Positions 36,299-43,596 of a stretch of DNA of 50,200 bases are shown piece by piece (position 1 is the first letter of the stretch; each line of letters begins with the position of its first letter). The stretch comes from CAZADA01 sp964636945. Its GTDB lineage: Bacteria; Pseudomonadota; Alphaproteobacteria; Caulobacterales; Maricaulaceae. Made by a program: the position numbers and the translations under genes. The notes under the pieces were generated by a model. The model had not been told where the DNA came from, did no database searches, and saw only the letters and a list, made by a program, of their open reading frames with translations. The stretch lies in the NCBI GenBank assembly GCA_964636945.1, contig CAZWVH010000014.1:1-50200 (forward strand), read 5' to 3'.

Positions 36299-37330
36299 AT
36301 GGGGACGAACAATCGCAAGAAATCCGGAATCCGCATATTGGTTCCGGTGTTTATCATCACTGTTGTTGTGACGTATGCGGGGTTGTGGGGCGTCCATATC
36401 TGGCGCATGTGGGCGGGCCATTTGCCAGAGCCGGGCGGCGATCCAACCGTGCCCGGCGGCGCCTTTTTTGAGTTTATGAGAACCGGCGAGCAACTCGCGG
36501 TGCTCGTAGCATTCGCCTCGCTTGTCGCCTGGGCCACCAATGAAGCGATCCGAAATCGGGAGAGCGAAGAGCAACGCATTCGCACGGCGCGCTATTGGGT
36601 TTTGTACAATTGCATAAACCGCATCACCCAAGATTTGAACGTGCACCGCCAGATAGGCCGTTTGCTCCGCAATTCTGACTATCAGAATGTGGCCGCCTCA
36701 ATGGACTACGCCATTCCCTACTCCCAGGATCACATTGGCGATATTCAGTTTGATCGCCATGAATTCCCAGTGCCAGACCAACGCCATTTCAGCGTGGTGA
36801 ACGTCGTGCGCACACAAGCCTGGTTTTTTCTGCGCGGCTTTAAGGACACATGGACCAACGACGATGTACTCACAGCAGCCATCGCATTCGACTTCTCTTT
36901 GTTGACCAGCGATGAGAAAACATACACGCTCGTTTATTTTGAGAAATACAACAGCCTACAAGATGATGTGAACTTTGTCTTTCCTATACTGGACAAAATG
37001 TTTATGCCCATTGAGGGCGAACACTACCCTACCGACAGTATAGTCGCGACATCGCCCGAATTACAGTCTCGCTTGCTGCGCCAGGTTTACTATCGGATCC
37101 CCTGTATTTCCATCACCCTCACCGCCCGGTTGCAGCAGGCGATTGAGCTGGTGGTTCTGATTGCGGAAACGGCAAAGAAGGAACGGTTCGAAGGCGTTGA
37201 GGGGCAAATGCCGCGCCTGGTGCGCCAAGCCTGGGAGCAGGGTGTGCCAATTGGGAGAGCAATCTTAAAAAAGTACGATTTGGCCGCCTTGATTGAGCAA
37301 GATCCCCCAATTCAGACTGCAAAGGACTAA
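36299..37330 (+). CDS. Hypothetical two-helix membrane protein, 343 residues
   Basis: I do not recognise this family. Start at 36299 (MGTNNRKKSGIR) has GGGG 6 bp upstream; an ATG at 36287 is also possible. Two N-terminal membrane helices: ILVPVFIITVVVTYAGLWGV (about 13-32) and GEQLAVLVAFASLVAWATNE (about 62-81), then a large soluble helical domain starting RNRESEEQRIRTARYWVLYN. Parts of it, such as 36900-37060, look richer in A and T than neighbours. It lies on the plus strand between queE and queC and overlaps the end of queC by 4 bp, so it interrupts that gene pair. Confidence 0.72.
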   Translation: MGTNNRKKSGIRILVPVFIITVVVTYAGLWGVHIWRMWAGHLPEPGGDPTVPGGAFFEFMRTGEQLAVLVAFASLVAWATNEAIRNRESEEQRIRTARYWVLYNCINRITQDLNVHRQIGRLLRNSDYQNVAASMDYAIPYSQDHIGDIQFDRHEFPVPDQRHFSVVNVVRTQAWFFLRGFKDTWTNDDVLTAAIAFDFSLLTSDEKTYTLVYFEKYNSLQDDVNFVFPILDKMFMPIEGEHYPTDSIVATSPELQSRLLRQVYYRIPCISITLTARLQQAIELVVLIAETAKKERFEGVEGQMPRLVRQAWEQGVPIGRAILKKYDLAALIEQDPPIQTAKD

Positions 37331-38061
37331 GCCAGCGTCGCTCCGCGGGCGCTGATGAACTCCGCCCACCCCTTTGCCCTGAGATCACAGGCTGGACACG
37401 TCCCGCAGCCATAGCCCCAATTGTGGCGCTGTGTTCGGTCCCCGCGATAACAGGTGTGGGTGTGCTCAACAATCAGATCAACCAATGCCGGCCCGCCTAA
37501 TTCCTTAGCCAATTGCCATGTTTGCGCCTTCGTCAAATGCATTAGCGGCGTGGCCACAGTTTGCGGCTGATCAAGCCCCAAGGCGAGAGCGCGGCTCATC
37601 GCGTCAATGGTTGCCTCGCGACAGTCGGGATACCCGGAATAGTCAGTTTGACAAACGCCGGTGACCAGCACGCCAAGTCCTCTGCGATAAGCCAATGCGC
37701 CCGCCGCCGCCAGGAACGCTAAATTGCGCCCAGGGACAAAGGTGGTGGGCAAACCTGTTTCGGCCATCGCAATTTCCTGCTCACCTGTCAGAGCTGTCTC
37801 TGAAATTGCGCCAAAACCTCTGAGATCGATGTGGTGGTTAGGTCCGATCGCCTGTGCCCAATCGGGAAATTTGTCGCGCAATATGCGGAGCGTTTCGCGT
37901 CGGGCGGTCAGCTCCACCGCATGGGTCTGACCATAGTCGAACGCCACAGTTTCGACACGTGCGTATCGTTCACAGGCCCAAGCCAAACATGTCGCGGAAT
38001 CTTGGCCGCCGGAGAATAACACCAGGGCTGCATCACTGTTGAGAAAAGCATTCGCGCTCAT
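37327..38061 (-). CDS. queC: 7-cyano-7-deazaguanine synthase (QueC)
   Basis: 244 residues. ATP-dependent conversion of CDG to preQ0. PP-loop LVLFSGGQDSATCLAW (SGGQDS at 17-22) and the C-terminal zinc-binding Cys204, Cys219, Cys222 and Cys225 (HTCYRGD...YGCGTCPACDLR). PTTFVPGRNLAFLAAAGA is a family motif. The start at 38061 is preferred over GTG at 38073 because AGGTGG lies 7 bp upstream. Divergent from cutA with 39 bp between starts. Confidence 0.97.
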   Translation of the reverse strand: MSANAFLNSDAALVLFSGGQDSATCLAWACERYARVETVAFDYGQTHAVELTARRETLRILRDKFPDWAQAIGPNHHIDLRGFGAISETALTGEQEIAMAETGLPTTFVPGRNLAFLAAAGALAYRRGLGVLVTGVCQTDYSGYPDCREATIDAMSRALALGLDQPQTVATPLMHLTKAQTWQLAKELGGPALVDLIVEHTHTCYRGDRTQRHNWGYGCGTCPACDLRAKGWAEFISARGATLA

Positions 38062-38100
38062 GAGAGGACCCACCTATAACGGGGAAAACCGGAGGACGCT

Positions 38101-38433
38101 ATGGACGACCCACGCCTGATCTACACCACTTGGCCAAATCCCGAGAGCGCCGCAAACGCTGCGCGCACTCTGGTGGAAGAGCGATTGGCCGCCTGCGCCA
38201 ATATTCTTCCAGGTGCGCTGTCAATTCATTGGTGGGACGGCAAGGTGGACGCAGATCCAGAAGCTGTGGTGATCTTCAAAACCACGCGTATCCAAGCGGC
38301 CAGATTGAGAACTCGGATCATGGAGCTGCATCCCTATGATCTTCCGGCCATTGTGGCTTTGGACGTGGATGCGGCGTCGTCGAACGGCCCATTCCTCGAT
38401 TGGATTGGCCGGGAAGTTCGCGAACGCGTTTAG
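38101..38433 (+). CDS. cutA: CutA divalent-cation tolerance protein
   Basis: 110 residues, typical length. Contains LVEERLAACANILPGALSIHWWDGKVDADPEAVVIFKT and HPYDLPAIVALDVDAAS, the two halves of the trimeric CutA fold. The family binds copper or other divalent ions but its cellular role is unsettled. Divergent from queC; ctrA follows after an intergenic region with its own promoter elements. Confidence 0.94.
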   Translation: MDDPRLIYTTWPNPESAANAARTLVEERLAACANILPGALSIHWWDGKVDADPEAVVIFKTTRIQAARLRTRIMELHPYDLPAIVALDVDAASSNGPFLDWIGREVRERV

Positions 38434-38508
38434 GGGCGTTGGCACGCTCAAGCGCTTTTTTGAACGACAAGCCTTTTTCCGACCAACACGCCATTTCCTG
38501 TGCGTAGC

Positions 38509-38547
38509 GAATCGCGTCACGAACGAGTAACTGTTAACCTTTCTTAA
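38509..38547 (+). promoter_or_regulatory. ctrA promoter region: GANTC site and CtrA-like box
   Basis: GAATC at 38509-38513 is a GANTC methylation site; TTAACCTTTCTTAA at 38534-38547 has two TTAA boxes six bases apart, one fewer than the CtrA consensus TTAA-N7-TTAA, and its first eight bases match TTAACCAT at seven positions. The ATG of ctrA is at 38614. In Caulobacter crescentus the ctrA promoter is controlled by GANTC methylation and by CtrA itself; the same logic is inferred here. Confidence 0.6.
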
Positions 38548-38613
38548 GGTCGCGGATCGTATTTTAAGGGTTCGTTGAAAACACTCGTTCGCCAAAAGGG
38601 CGTGGAGGGGCGT

Positions 38614-39306
38614 ATGCGCATCTTGATGATCGAAGACGATCGCCAAACGGCGAAGTCCATCGAACTCATGTTAAAAAATGAAGGTTTGAACGTTTACACG
38701 ACTGACCTGGGTGAGGAGGGCGTCGATCTCGGTAAGCTGTTTGATTACGACATCATTGTCCTCGATCTCGATCTGCCGGACATGAATGGCTATGACGTGC
38801 TCAAGACGCTGCGCGTGGCCAAAGTGTCCACACCGATTCTCATCCTGTCGGGATACAACGAAATTGAGAATAAGGTGCGTGGCCTGGAGTTTGGGGCTGA
38901 CGATTACATGACCAAGCCCTTCCACAAGGATGAACTGATCGCGCGGATCAACGCCATTGTTCGCCGGTCGAAGGGGCACTCCCATTCAGAGATTAAGACG
39001 GGCGATATTACGGTGAATCTCGATGCAAAAACCGTGGAAGCAGCCGGAAAGCGCGTTCATCTGACCGGCAAAGAATACCAAATGCTTGAGCTGCTTTCGC
39101 TGCGCAAAGGCACCACGTTGACCAAGGACATGTTCCTCAACCACCTCTATGGCGGCATGGACGAGCCTGAATTGAAGATCATTGATGTGTTCATCTGCAA
39201 GCTGCGTAAAAAGCTCGCGGCGGCCACCAATGGCGACCATTACATCGAGACTGTATGGGGCCGCGGTTACGTATTGCGTGATCCCATCGCAGAAAAAGCG
39301 GCTTAG
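38614..39306 (+). CDS. ctrA: Cell-cycle response regulator CtrA
   Basis: 230 residues from the ATG at 38614 (GGAGG upstream). Receiver domain with acidic pocket Glu7-Asp8-Asp9, phosphoacceptor Asp51 (IIVLDLDLPDMNGYDVLKTL) and Lys in YMTKPFHKDEL; winged-helix DNA-binding domain at about 120-225 with KEYQMLELLSLRKGTTLTKDMFLNHLYGG, nearly identical in wording to known CtrA proteins. The C-terminus ends in Ala-Ala, the ClpXP degradation tag known for CtrA. It controls replication, division, flagella and envelope genes. Autoregulation suggested by a TTAA box upstream; the phosphorelay protein gene is convergent downstream. Confidence 0.97.
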   Translation: MRILMIEDDRQTAKSIELMLKNEGLNVYTTDLGEEGVDLGKLFDYDIIVLDLDLPDMNGYDVLKTLRVAKVSTPILILSGYNEIENKVRGLEFGADDYMTKPFHKDELIARINAIVRRSKGHSHSEIKTGDITVNLDAKTVEAAGKRVHLTGKEYQMLELLSLRKGTTLTKDMFLNHLYGGMDEPELKIIDVFICKLRKKLAAATNGDHYIETVWGRGYVLRDPIAEKAA

Positions 39307-39337
39307 CCGACGATCAGTCCTTTAGGCGGTCGGGCAC

Positions 39338-39370
39338 AAAAAGCTGACGCAGACGAACATCTGCGTCGGC
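39338..39370 (-). terminator. Terminator after the chpT-like gene
   Basis: On the minus strand, GCCGACGCAGA / TCTGCGTCAGC forms an 11-bp stem (one G-T pair) with a 6-nt loop, followed directly by TTTTT (39342-39338). It lies 45 bp past the end of the chpT-like gene. On the plus strand the hairpin lies 36 bp after the ctrA stop but without a following T-run. Confidence 0.85.
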
Positions 39371-39415
39371 GAAACTGGCTTCGGCGATGTGAAAGGATGC
39401 TTTCAGCCGGCCTTG

Positions 39416-40078
39416 TTATGGCGCGGCGACGACCTGGCTTACGGGGGCTAGGGCCGCAAATTCCACCCGATCGCCGTCCAAGCGTGCAGAAGCGCGCCCG
39501 CCAATCATTCGCGCAAAAAGGCCAGCGAGATAGGGTTGAATGGTGTGCGGTTCAAAGCCGCCCTCGGGCGCGCGTCCATCGAGTCCATCGCTGATGTGAG
39601 ATTTTAAGAACACCCGCTTGCCCTCACCGTTGACACGTATGCGGTCGCCGGATTCATTCACGTCAATGGATATGGTCCCGCCGCGAGACAGTGTATCCAC
39701 AGCCATTGTGACCAAATTCGCCAGAATCCGCGCGGCTGGCAGTCTGAGTTTGGGACCGGCCGTGCGCCATACAAATTCGATGTCGTGATCAGCAAAAGCG
39801 CGACGACACATGTCCTGTATGGCGCTGACATCCAGAAACGACCTTGGATCACAGGCGCCGAACGCCAATCGCAGCACCTCCAACTTTGCATGGGCCAGCG
39901 CGCCGGCTTCTCCGAGCAGCTCTACGGCATCGCGCTGCATGTCAGGATCCATATTGGGATCGCTCAGCACATCAATTGCCGCGCCAATGGGCAGCAAGCG
40001 GTTTGAGAAATCATGGCAAACCCGCGCGCAGGTCAGCGCGGCAAGGTCCTCAGCGGTCAGGTCGTTTGTCATTGTCAT
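39416..40078 (-). CDS. chpT: ChpT-like histidine phosphotransferase
   Basis: 220 residues from the ATG at 40078. N-terminal DLTAEDLAALTCARVCHDFS contains the ChpT signature AALxCARxCHD with the presumed phosphoryl His22; the C-terminal half is a degenerate kinase ATPase fold (LPAARILANLVTMAVDTLSR) without nucleotide-binding boxes, ending in PYLAGLFARMIGG. ChpT carries phosphate from CckA to CtrA and CpdR. The H-box reads HDFSNRLLPIG, with three extra residues compared with CHDLISPVGA of typical ChpT. Convergent with ctrA. The start is uncertain: an in-frame ATG lies at 40072 and no strong ribosome site precedes either. Confidence 0.82.
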   Translation of the reverse strand: MTMTNDLTAEDLAALTCARVCHDFSNRLLPIGAAIDVLSDPNMDPDMQRDAVELLGEAGALAHAKLEVLRLAFGACDPRSFLDVSAIQDMCRRAFADHDIEFVWRTAGPKLRLPAARILANLVTMAVDTLSRGGTISIDVNESGDRIRVNGEGKRVFLKSHISDGLDGRAPEGGFEPHTIQPYLAGLFARMIGGRASARLDGDRVEFAALAPVSQVVAAP

Positions 40079-40149
40079 ACGCCATGGTTGCGGGGATTCG
40101 CGCCTGGAGCCAGGCCACCAATTGCATCGTCCACAGCGAGGCAGAGGCG

Positions 40150-40392
40150 TCAATGGGAATCAGGACGATTTTCAGACCCCGCTTGGTCGTCATAACCCCG
40201 ACGTGAACTGATAAAAACCAGCGCCATCAAGCCGACTCCCAAGCCAAGCGAGAGGCTGATCCCCAGTCCCATCGCCAAATAGCCATGCCAAGTCATGCCC
40301 ACATTGCCGAGTTCAAACCAAACACCAGCGGCGTACACTATTGCCAAAACAAGGATTGCGATCAGGGAGCCAACGAGGATCAGCGTCTTCAT
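40150..40392 (-). CDS. Small two-helix membrane protein, 80 residues
   Basis: Two predicted membrane helices: LILVGSLIAILVLAIVYAAG (about 4-23) and YLAMGLGISLSLGLGVGLMA (about 38-57), then a basic/polar C-terminal tail starting SSRRGYDD. I do not recognise the family. GGTG lies upstream of the ATG at 40392. It sits between a YdbH-like gene (79 bp upstream) and chpT (71 bp downstream) on the same strand. Confidence 0.65.
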   Translation of the reverse strand: MKTLILVGSLIAILVLAIVYAAGVWFELGNVGMTWHGYLAMGLGISLSLGLGVGLMALVFISSRRGYDDQAGSENRPDSH

Positions 40393-40404
40393 GGCACACC
40401 AATA

Positions 40405-40422
40405 CCGCCCCTATTGGGGCGG
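40405..40422 (-). terminator. Possible terminator between ydbH-like gene and small membrane gene
   Basis: Perfect 7-bp stem CCGCCCC / GGGGCGG with a 4-nt loop. On the minus strand it is followed by TATTGGTG rather than a T-run, so it may be a weak or attenuating structure; it lies about 50 bp after the ydbH-like stop and just before the ATG at 40392. Confidence 0.4.
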
Positions 40423-40471
40423 AGGGAAGGCACGCCGAATTCAACACGTGGCGACGGGTTCATGTGACAAT

Positions 40472-43336
40472 CTACTCGCGCGTCCATTGGTCCAGCTCGA
40501 CTGTGAAGGCGCTATTGACCGACCGTCCGCCGCCCGTGGCGGCAAGACCCACGACCAAAGTGCCATCAAGCGCGCCGTCAGCGCTCAAAGAGAGGCGCTC
40601 AAAGGAAAAGTTTCTTAACAAGTCGGCCAAGCCAGGGTCGGCGCTGATCCCCGATTGCGGTTGACCTTCGCGCAATCGGATGCGCCCTCCGCCATCGCTG
40701 CGCAACTGCGCATCCTGGAGCGATACCGTACGCTGATCGATTGAAAATGGGGCGGCGCCAGACATCACCCCTTCCATTCTCAGTTCAGAGGCGCGAAACA
40801 ATTGCGCGGCCCTGCTTAAATCAACCCCGGTGATGCGTACAACGCCGTCATGTTGTGAGGCATTTAAGCTGGTGCTGAATGGATCGAGAGTGGCTGTCCC
40901 ATCCGCGATCGTAAATCGCGCTGAAGAGATCACGATGCGGTCATCACCGGTCAAATCGATGCGCACCTGTCCGTCACTGAGTGGCAAACCAGGATCGAAC
41001 ACTCCCACGCTGAGGTCTTGCGGACCGTTGGTGCGCAAATCCAAAGCGTCGGTGAAGTTCACCACACCAGACACACCGACAACACGACCAAAATCGGCGT
41101 CAAACGAAAAGTCGGCAAACTGCGCGATCAAAGGCGCCACCACCGGGCCTTCGGGTTGGTCGCGACGCACCTCGCCCGACACCTGTAACCCGCCCCTCGC
41201 TTCAGGAAACATGCGCTGCAATCGGGGAAACACCGCACCCGGCGTGAATTCACCAGGCGTGAAGTTGAGAAGCGGTGACGCGAACTGAACCACGCCGGTG
41301 CGATCGGCAAGGTTGGCGTTGATGGTCAAGTCGGCCAAGTCCTCGCCGGTGGCGGAGTCTTTAAGCCAGCCTCCACCCTCAAACCTATCGCCCTCTATCA
41401 CGCCGCTGAGCGCCGTTCGAAAAGACGAAAACCGCCCGCCGCCGGAGCGATCACGCAATTCGGCGCGGGCAATGGCGATCTCCCCCGACGCCACTTCACC
41501 AGCCGCCAAAACCAATTGAATTTCTCCCGCCGCATCGTCGATTTCAACGGGCACAGCCTTGCCTGACAAACTGAGCACTTCGAAAAGCCCAGAAAGCGTC
41601 AATTGATCTTGAAAGCCCAGGCGAATGTTGAGAATGCGCGATTCCAACCGTCCCTGCCGGCCGTCATTCAGCAAGCCTTCGATTCGCGGCCCCTGCAAGC
41701 GGGCGTCAGCGCGAGCATCGCCTCCTTGGGGCGCTTCAAAGCTGAGTTCCGCGGCCGGAGCGCGCAAACGAACGCCAAGCACCGATGGGCGCGCGGCGAA
41801 CACGTCCATCTCGTTTAAGCGTGCGGCGGCAAAAACACCGTCAGACCCCCGTCGAACAAACGCCCGCCCTACGCCTGCTTCGCTGATCCGCGCTTCCACA
41901 TCACGCAAGACGATATCGCCAAACAGGGCGCGCTGCAGGCTCACACGCTGTTCCGCGCCCTGACGAGGGATGAGTCGAATTTGGCCGTCTCTTGATGTGA
42001 GTTCTAAATCGAAGTCGAGGCCCAAACCACGAATGGCGTTGGTGGATCGCTGGCCGTCAGCGCCCGCACGCCCGGCCGCAACGAGGCTCCATTCCCCACT
42101 TTTGGAAATGAACCGCGCAAAATCCAAATTCATAGCCACCGCCAAGGCGTCCACATCCCATGGGTCAACGGATAGGTTGCCCTGGACGTCCAAAGCCAGC
42201 TCTCCCCCGTCGCCAACCAATAGCTCACCTCGCGACATGCGCGCAGAAACATGGGGAAGCCCGCTTCCGGCAAGATCCAGATCCAGGTTTTCGGCAAGAA
42301 CTTTGCGGTCAGCGAAAACACCGACCAGTCCAACATCCTCGTGGCTGACCGCCAAGCGCGCCTCGCCCGCGTTATCACTGAGCACCAGCGGCTCAGCCCA
42401 AAGCGCCTCAATTTGGCCGTCAGCGATTAGAAGGTCGATCACGCCATCGAAATTTGCGCCCCCGACAAACTCAATCAATGACTGACGCGCCATACTCAAA
42501 TGTGGTTCAAGCGCCACCGCGACAGCGCCCGACGTATGCGGCGCGATCTGATCGGCAAAGTTTTGGGCCGCCTCACTTTGCAGGCCTGCTTGATTGATCT
42601 GCGCGCCGATCGATCCGGTTAGGCTGAGCGAGTTAAAATCCGCCGGATCCAGCATCACGCCATTAAGGTCGAGATCGACGGCGACTGTATCGGCGCGCAA
42701 ACGCGGCGTCACCAGACCACTCAGCATGAAACGACCGGTGACAGTGGCGATCTCGCTATTGAGCTCAGCGTTGATCGCGCCTTCAGTAATGGTCAACACG
42801 CTATCGGGTGATCCGACTTGGGCCGGTGTGGCGTTCAGATTGAGTGACCACCCTTTGCGGCGGTCGCCCGAAAACGCACCATCGAACACCAATTGGCCGG
42901 CCACGGTATCCAGATAAACGCGTAGATTGGACACACTGACCGCAGGAAGCGGCGCTGAGGGGCCCAGTGTTCGTGGGCGCGCCCATGGCTCGGGCAATCC
43001 AAACAGGTACAATTGGTTCTCACTGATTTCCGCCCGCGCTTCCACGGTGTTGGCGGAGATTGCTCGGACGCTTCCGGCAAATGCCTCCGTCAGCCGGAAG
43101 TCGACCTCCACCAAGTCAGCCAGGAATTTCGGATCGCTGTCAGGGCCGACGCGAACATTCTCGATTACCAGTTTGTTGATATTGAACCCAGTTACGCGCA
43201 GCTCCGCCACTTCGCCGCGAAACGCCAACGCCGCGTGCAGCACTTCTTCAGTGACTTTCAATCGCACGCTCCAGGCGCCAATCAGCAAAACGAACGCGCC
43301 GGCGGCAAACAATCCATACCGGGTGATGACTGACAT
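40472..43336 (-). CDS. YdbH-like AsmA-family inter-membrane transport protein
   Basis: 954 residues. One N-terminal membrane anchor (YGLFAAGAFVLLIGAWSVRL, about 7-26), then a very long beta-rich periplasmic body with repeated short hydrophobic strands, ending with a conserved YdbH-type region (GTATLDPFSTSL, VRITGVDLSRAAQLFRASEL, LQDAQLRSDGGGRIRLREGQ). YdbH, with TamB and YhdP, bridges the periplasm and moves phospholipids to the outer membrane in Escherichia coli. The usual partner genes ynbE and ydbL are not next to it. ATG at 43336 is used; an in-frame TTG start at 43354 is possible. Divergent from the M23 peptidase gene. Confidence 0.85.
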   Translation of the reverse strand: MSVITRYGLFAAGAFVLLIGAWSVRLKVTEEVLHAALAFRGEVAELRVTGFNINKLVIENVRVGPDSDPKFLADLVEVDFRLTEAFAGSVRAISANTVEARAEISENQLYLFGLPEPWARPRTLGPSAPLPAVSVSNLRVYLDTVAGQLVFDGAFSGDRRKGWSLNLNATPAQVGSPDSVLTITEGAINAELNSEIATVTGRFMLSGLVTPRLRADTVAVDLDLNGVMLDPADFNSLSLTGSIGAQINQAGLQSEAAQNFADQIAPHTSGAVAVALEPHLSMARQSLIEFVGGANFDGVIDLLIADGQIEALWAEPLVLSDNAGEARLAVSHEDVGLVGVFADRKVLAENLDLDLAGSGLPHVSARMSRGELLVGDGGELALDVQGNLSVDPWDVDALAVAMNLDFARFISKSGEWSLVAAGRAGADGQRSTNAIRGLGLDFDLELTSRDGQIRLIPRQGAEQRVSLQRALFGDIVLRDVEARISEAGVGRAFVRRGSDGVFAAARLNEMDVFAARPSVLGVRLRAPAAELSFEAPQGGDARADARLQGPRIEGLLNDGRQGRLESRILNIRLGFQDQLTLSGLFEVLSLSGKAVPVEIDDAAGEIQLVLAAGEVASGEIAIARAELRDRSGGGRFSSFRTALSGVIEGDRFEGGGWLKDSATGEDLADLTINANLADRTGVVQFASPLLNFTPGEFTPGAVFPRLQRMFPEARGGLQVSGEVRRDQPEGPVVAPLIAQFADFSFDADFGRVVGVSGVVNFTDALDLRTNGPQDLSVGVFDPGLPLSDGQVRIDLTGDDRIVISSARFTIADGTATLDPFSTSLNASQHDGVVRITGVDLSRAAQLFRASELRMEGVMSGAAPFSIDQRTVSLQDAQLRSDGGGRIRLREGQPQSGISADPGLADLLRNFSFERLSLSADGALDGTLVVGLAATGGGRSVNSAFTVELDQWTRE

Positions 43337-43506
43337 ATTTGGCCCTGATGACAATGTGTCCCACTCAAGGCGAACTTAGCGCGGGCCCGTGACGAACGCA
43401 CCCGCTGACAACGCAACTCATCAAAAAAATGCAGCCGCCCGATGCGGGGAATTGCTCACCCGGCGGCAAAACTGCTGTGATCGCTTACTGAAATCGGTAT
43501 TCTTTG

Positions 43507-43521
43507 TTAAATGGTATTTAA
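43507..43521 (+). promoter_or_regulatory. CtrA-type site TTAA-N7-TTAA
   Basis: TTAAATGGTATTTAA: two TTAA boxes exactly seven bases apart, the published full CtrA consensus. It lies 75 bp before the M23 peptidase start at 43597 and 170 bp from the divergent ydbH-like start. Such a match can arise by chance, but its position in a promoter region of a cell-wall gene, in a genome with ctrA, supports function. Confidence 0.6.
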
Positions 43522-43596
43522 GACCGGGGCGTCAGGATCGGGCGTGGCGTGGATATACGCCATTGGGCCCGTTCTAGACAGGTAGTGGTAGTCATC

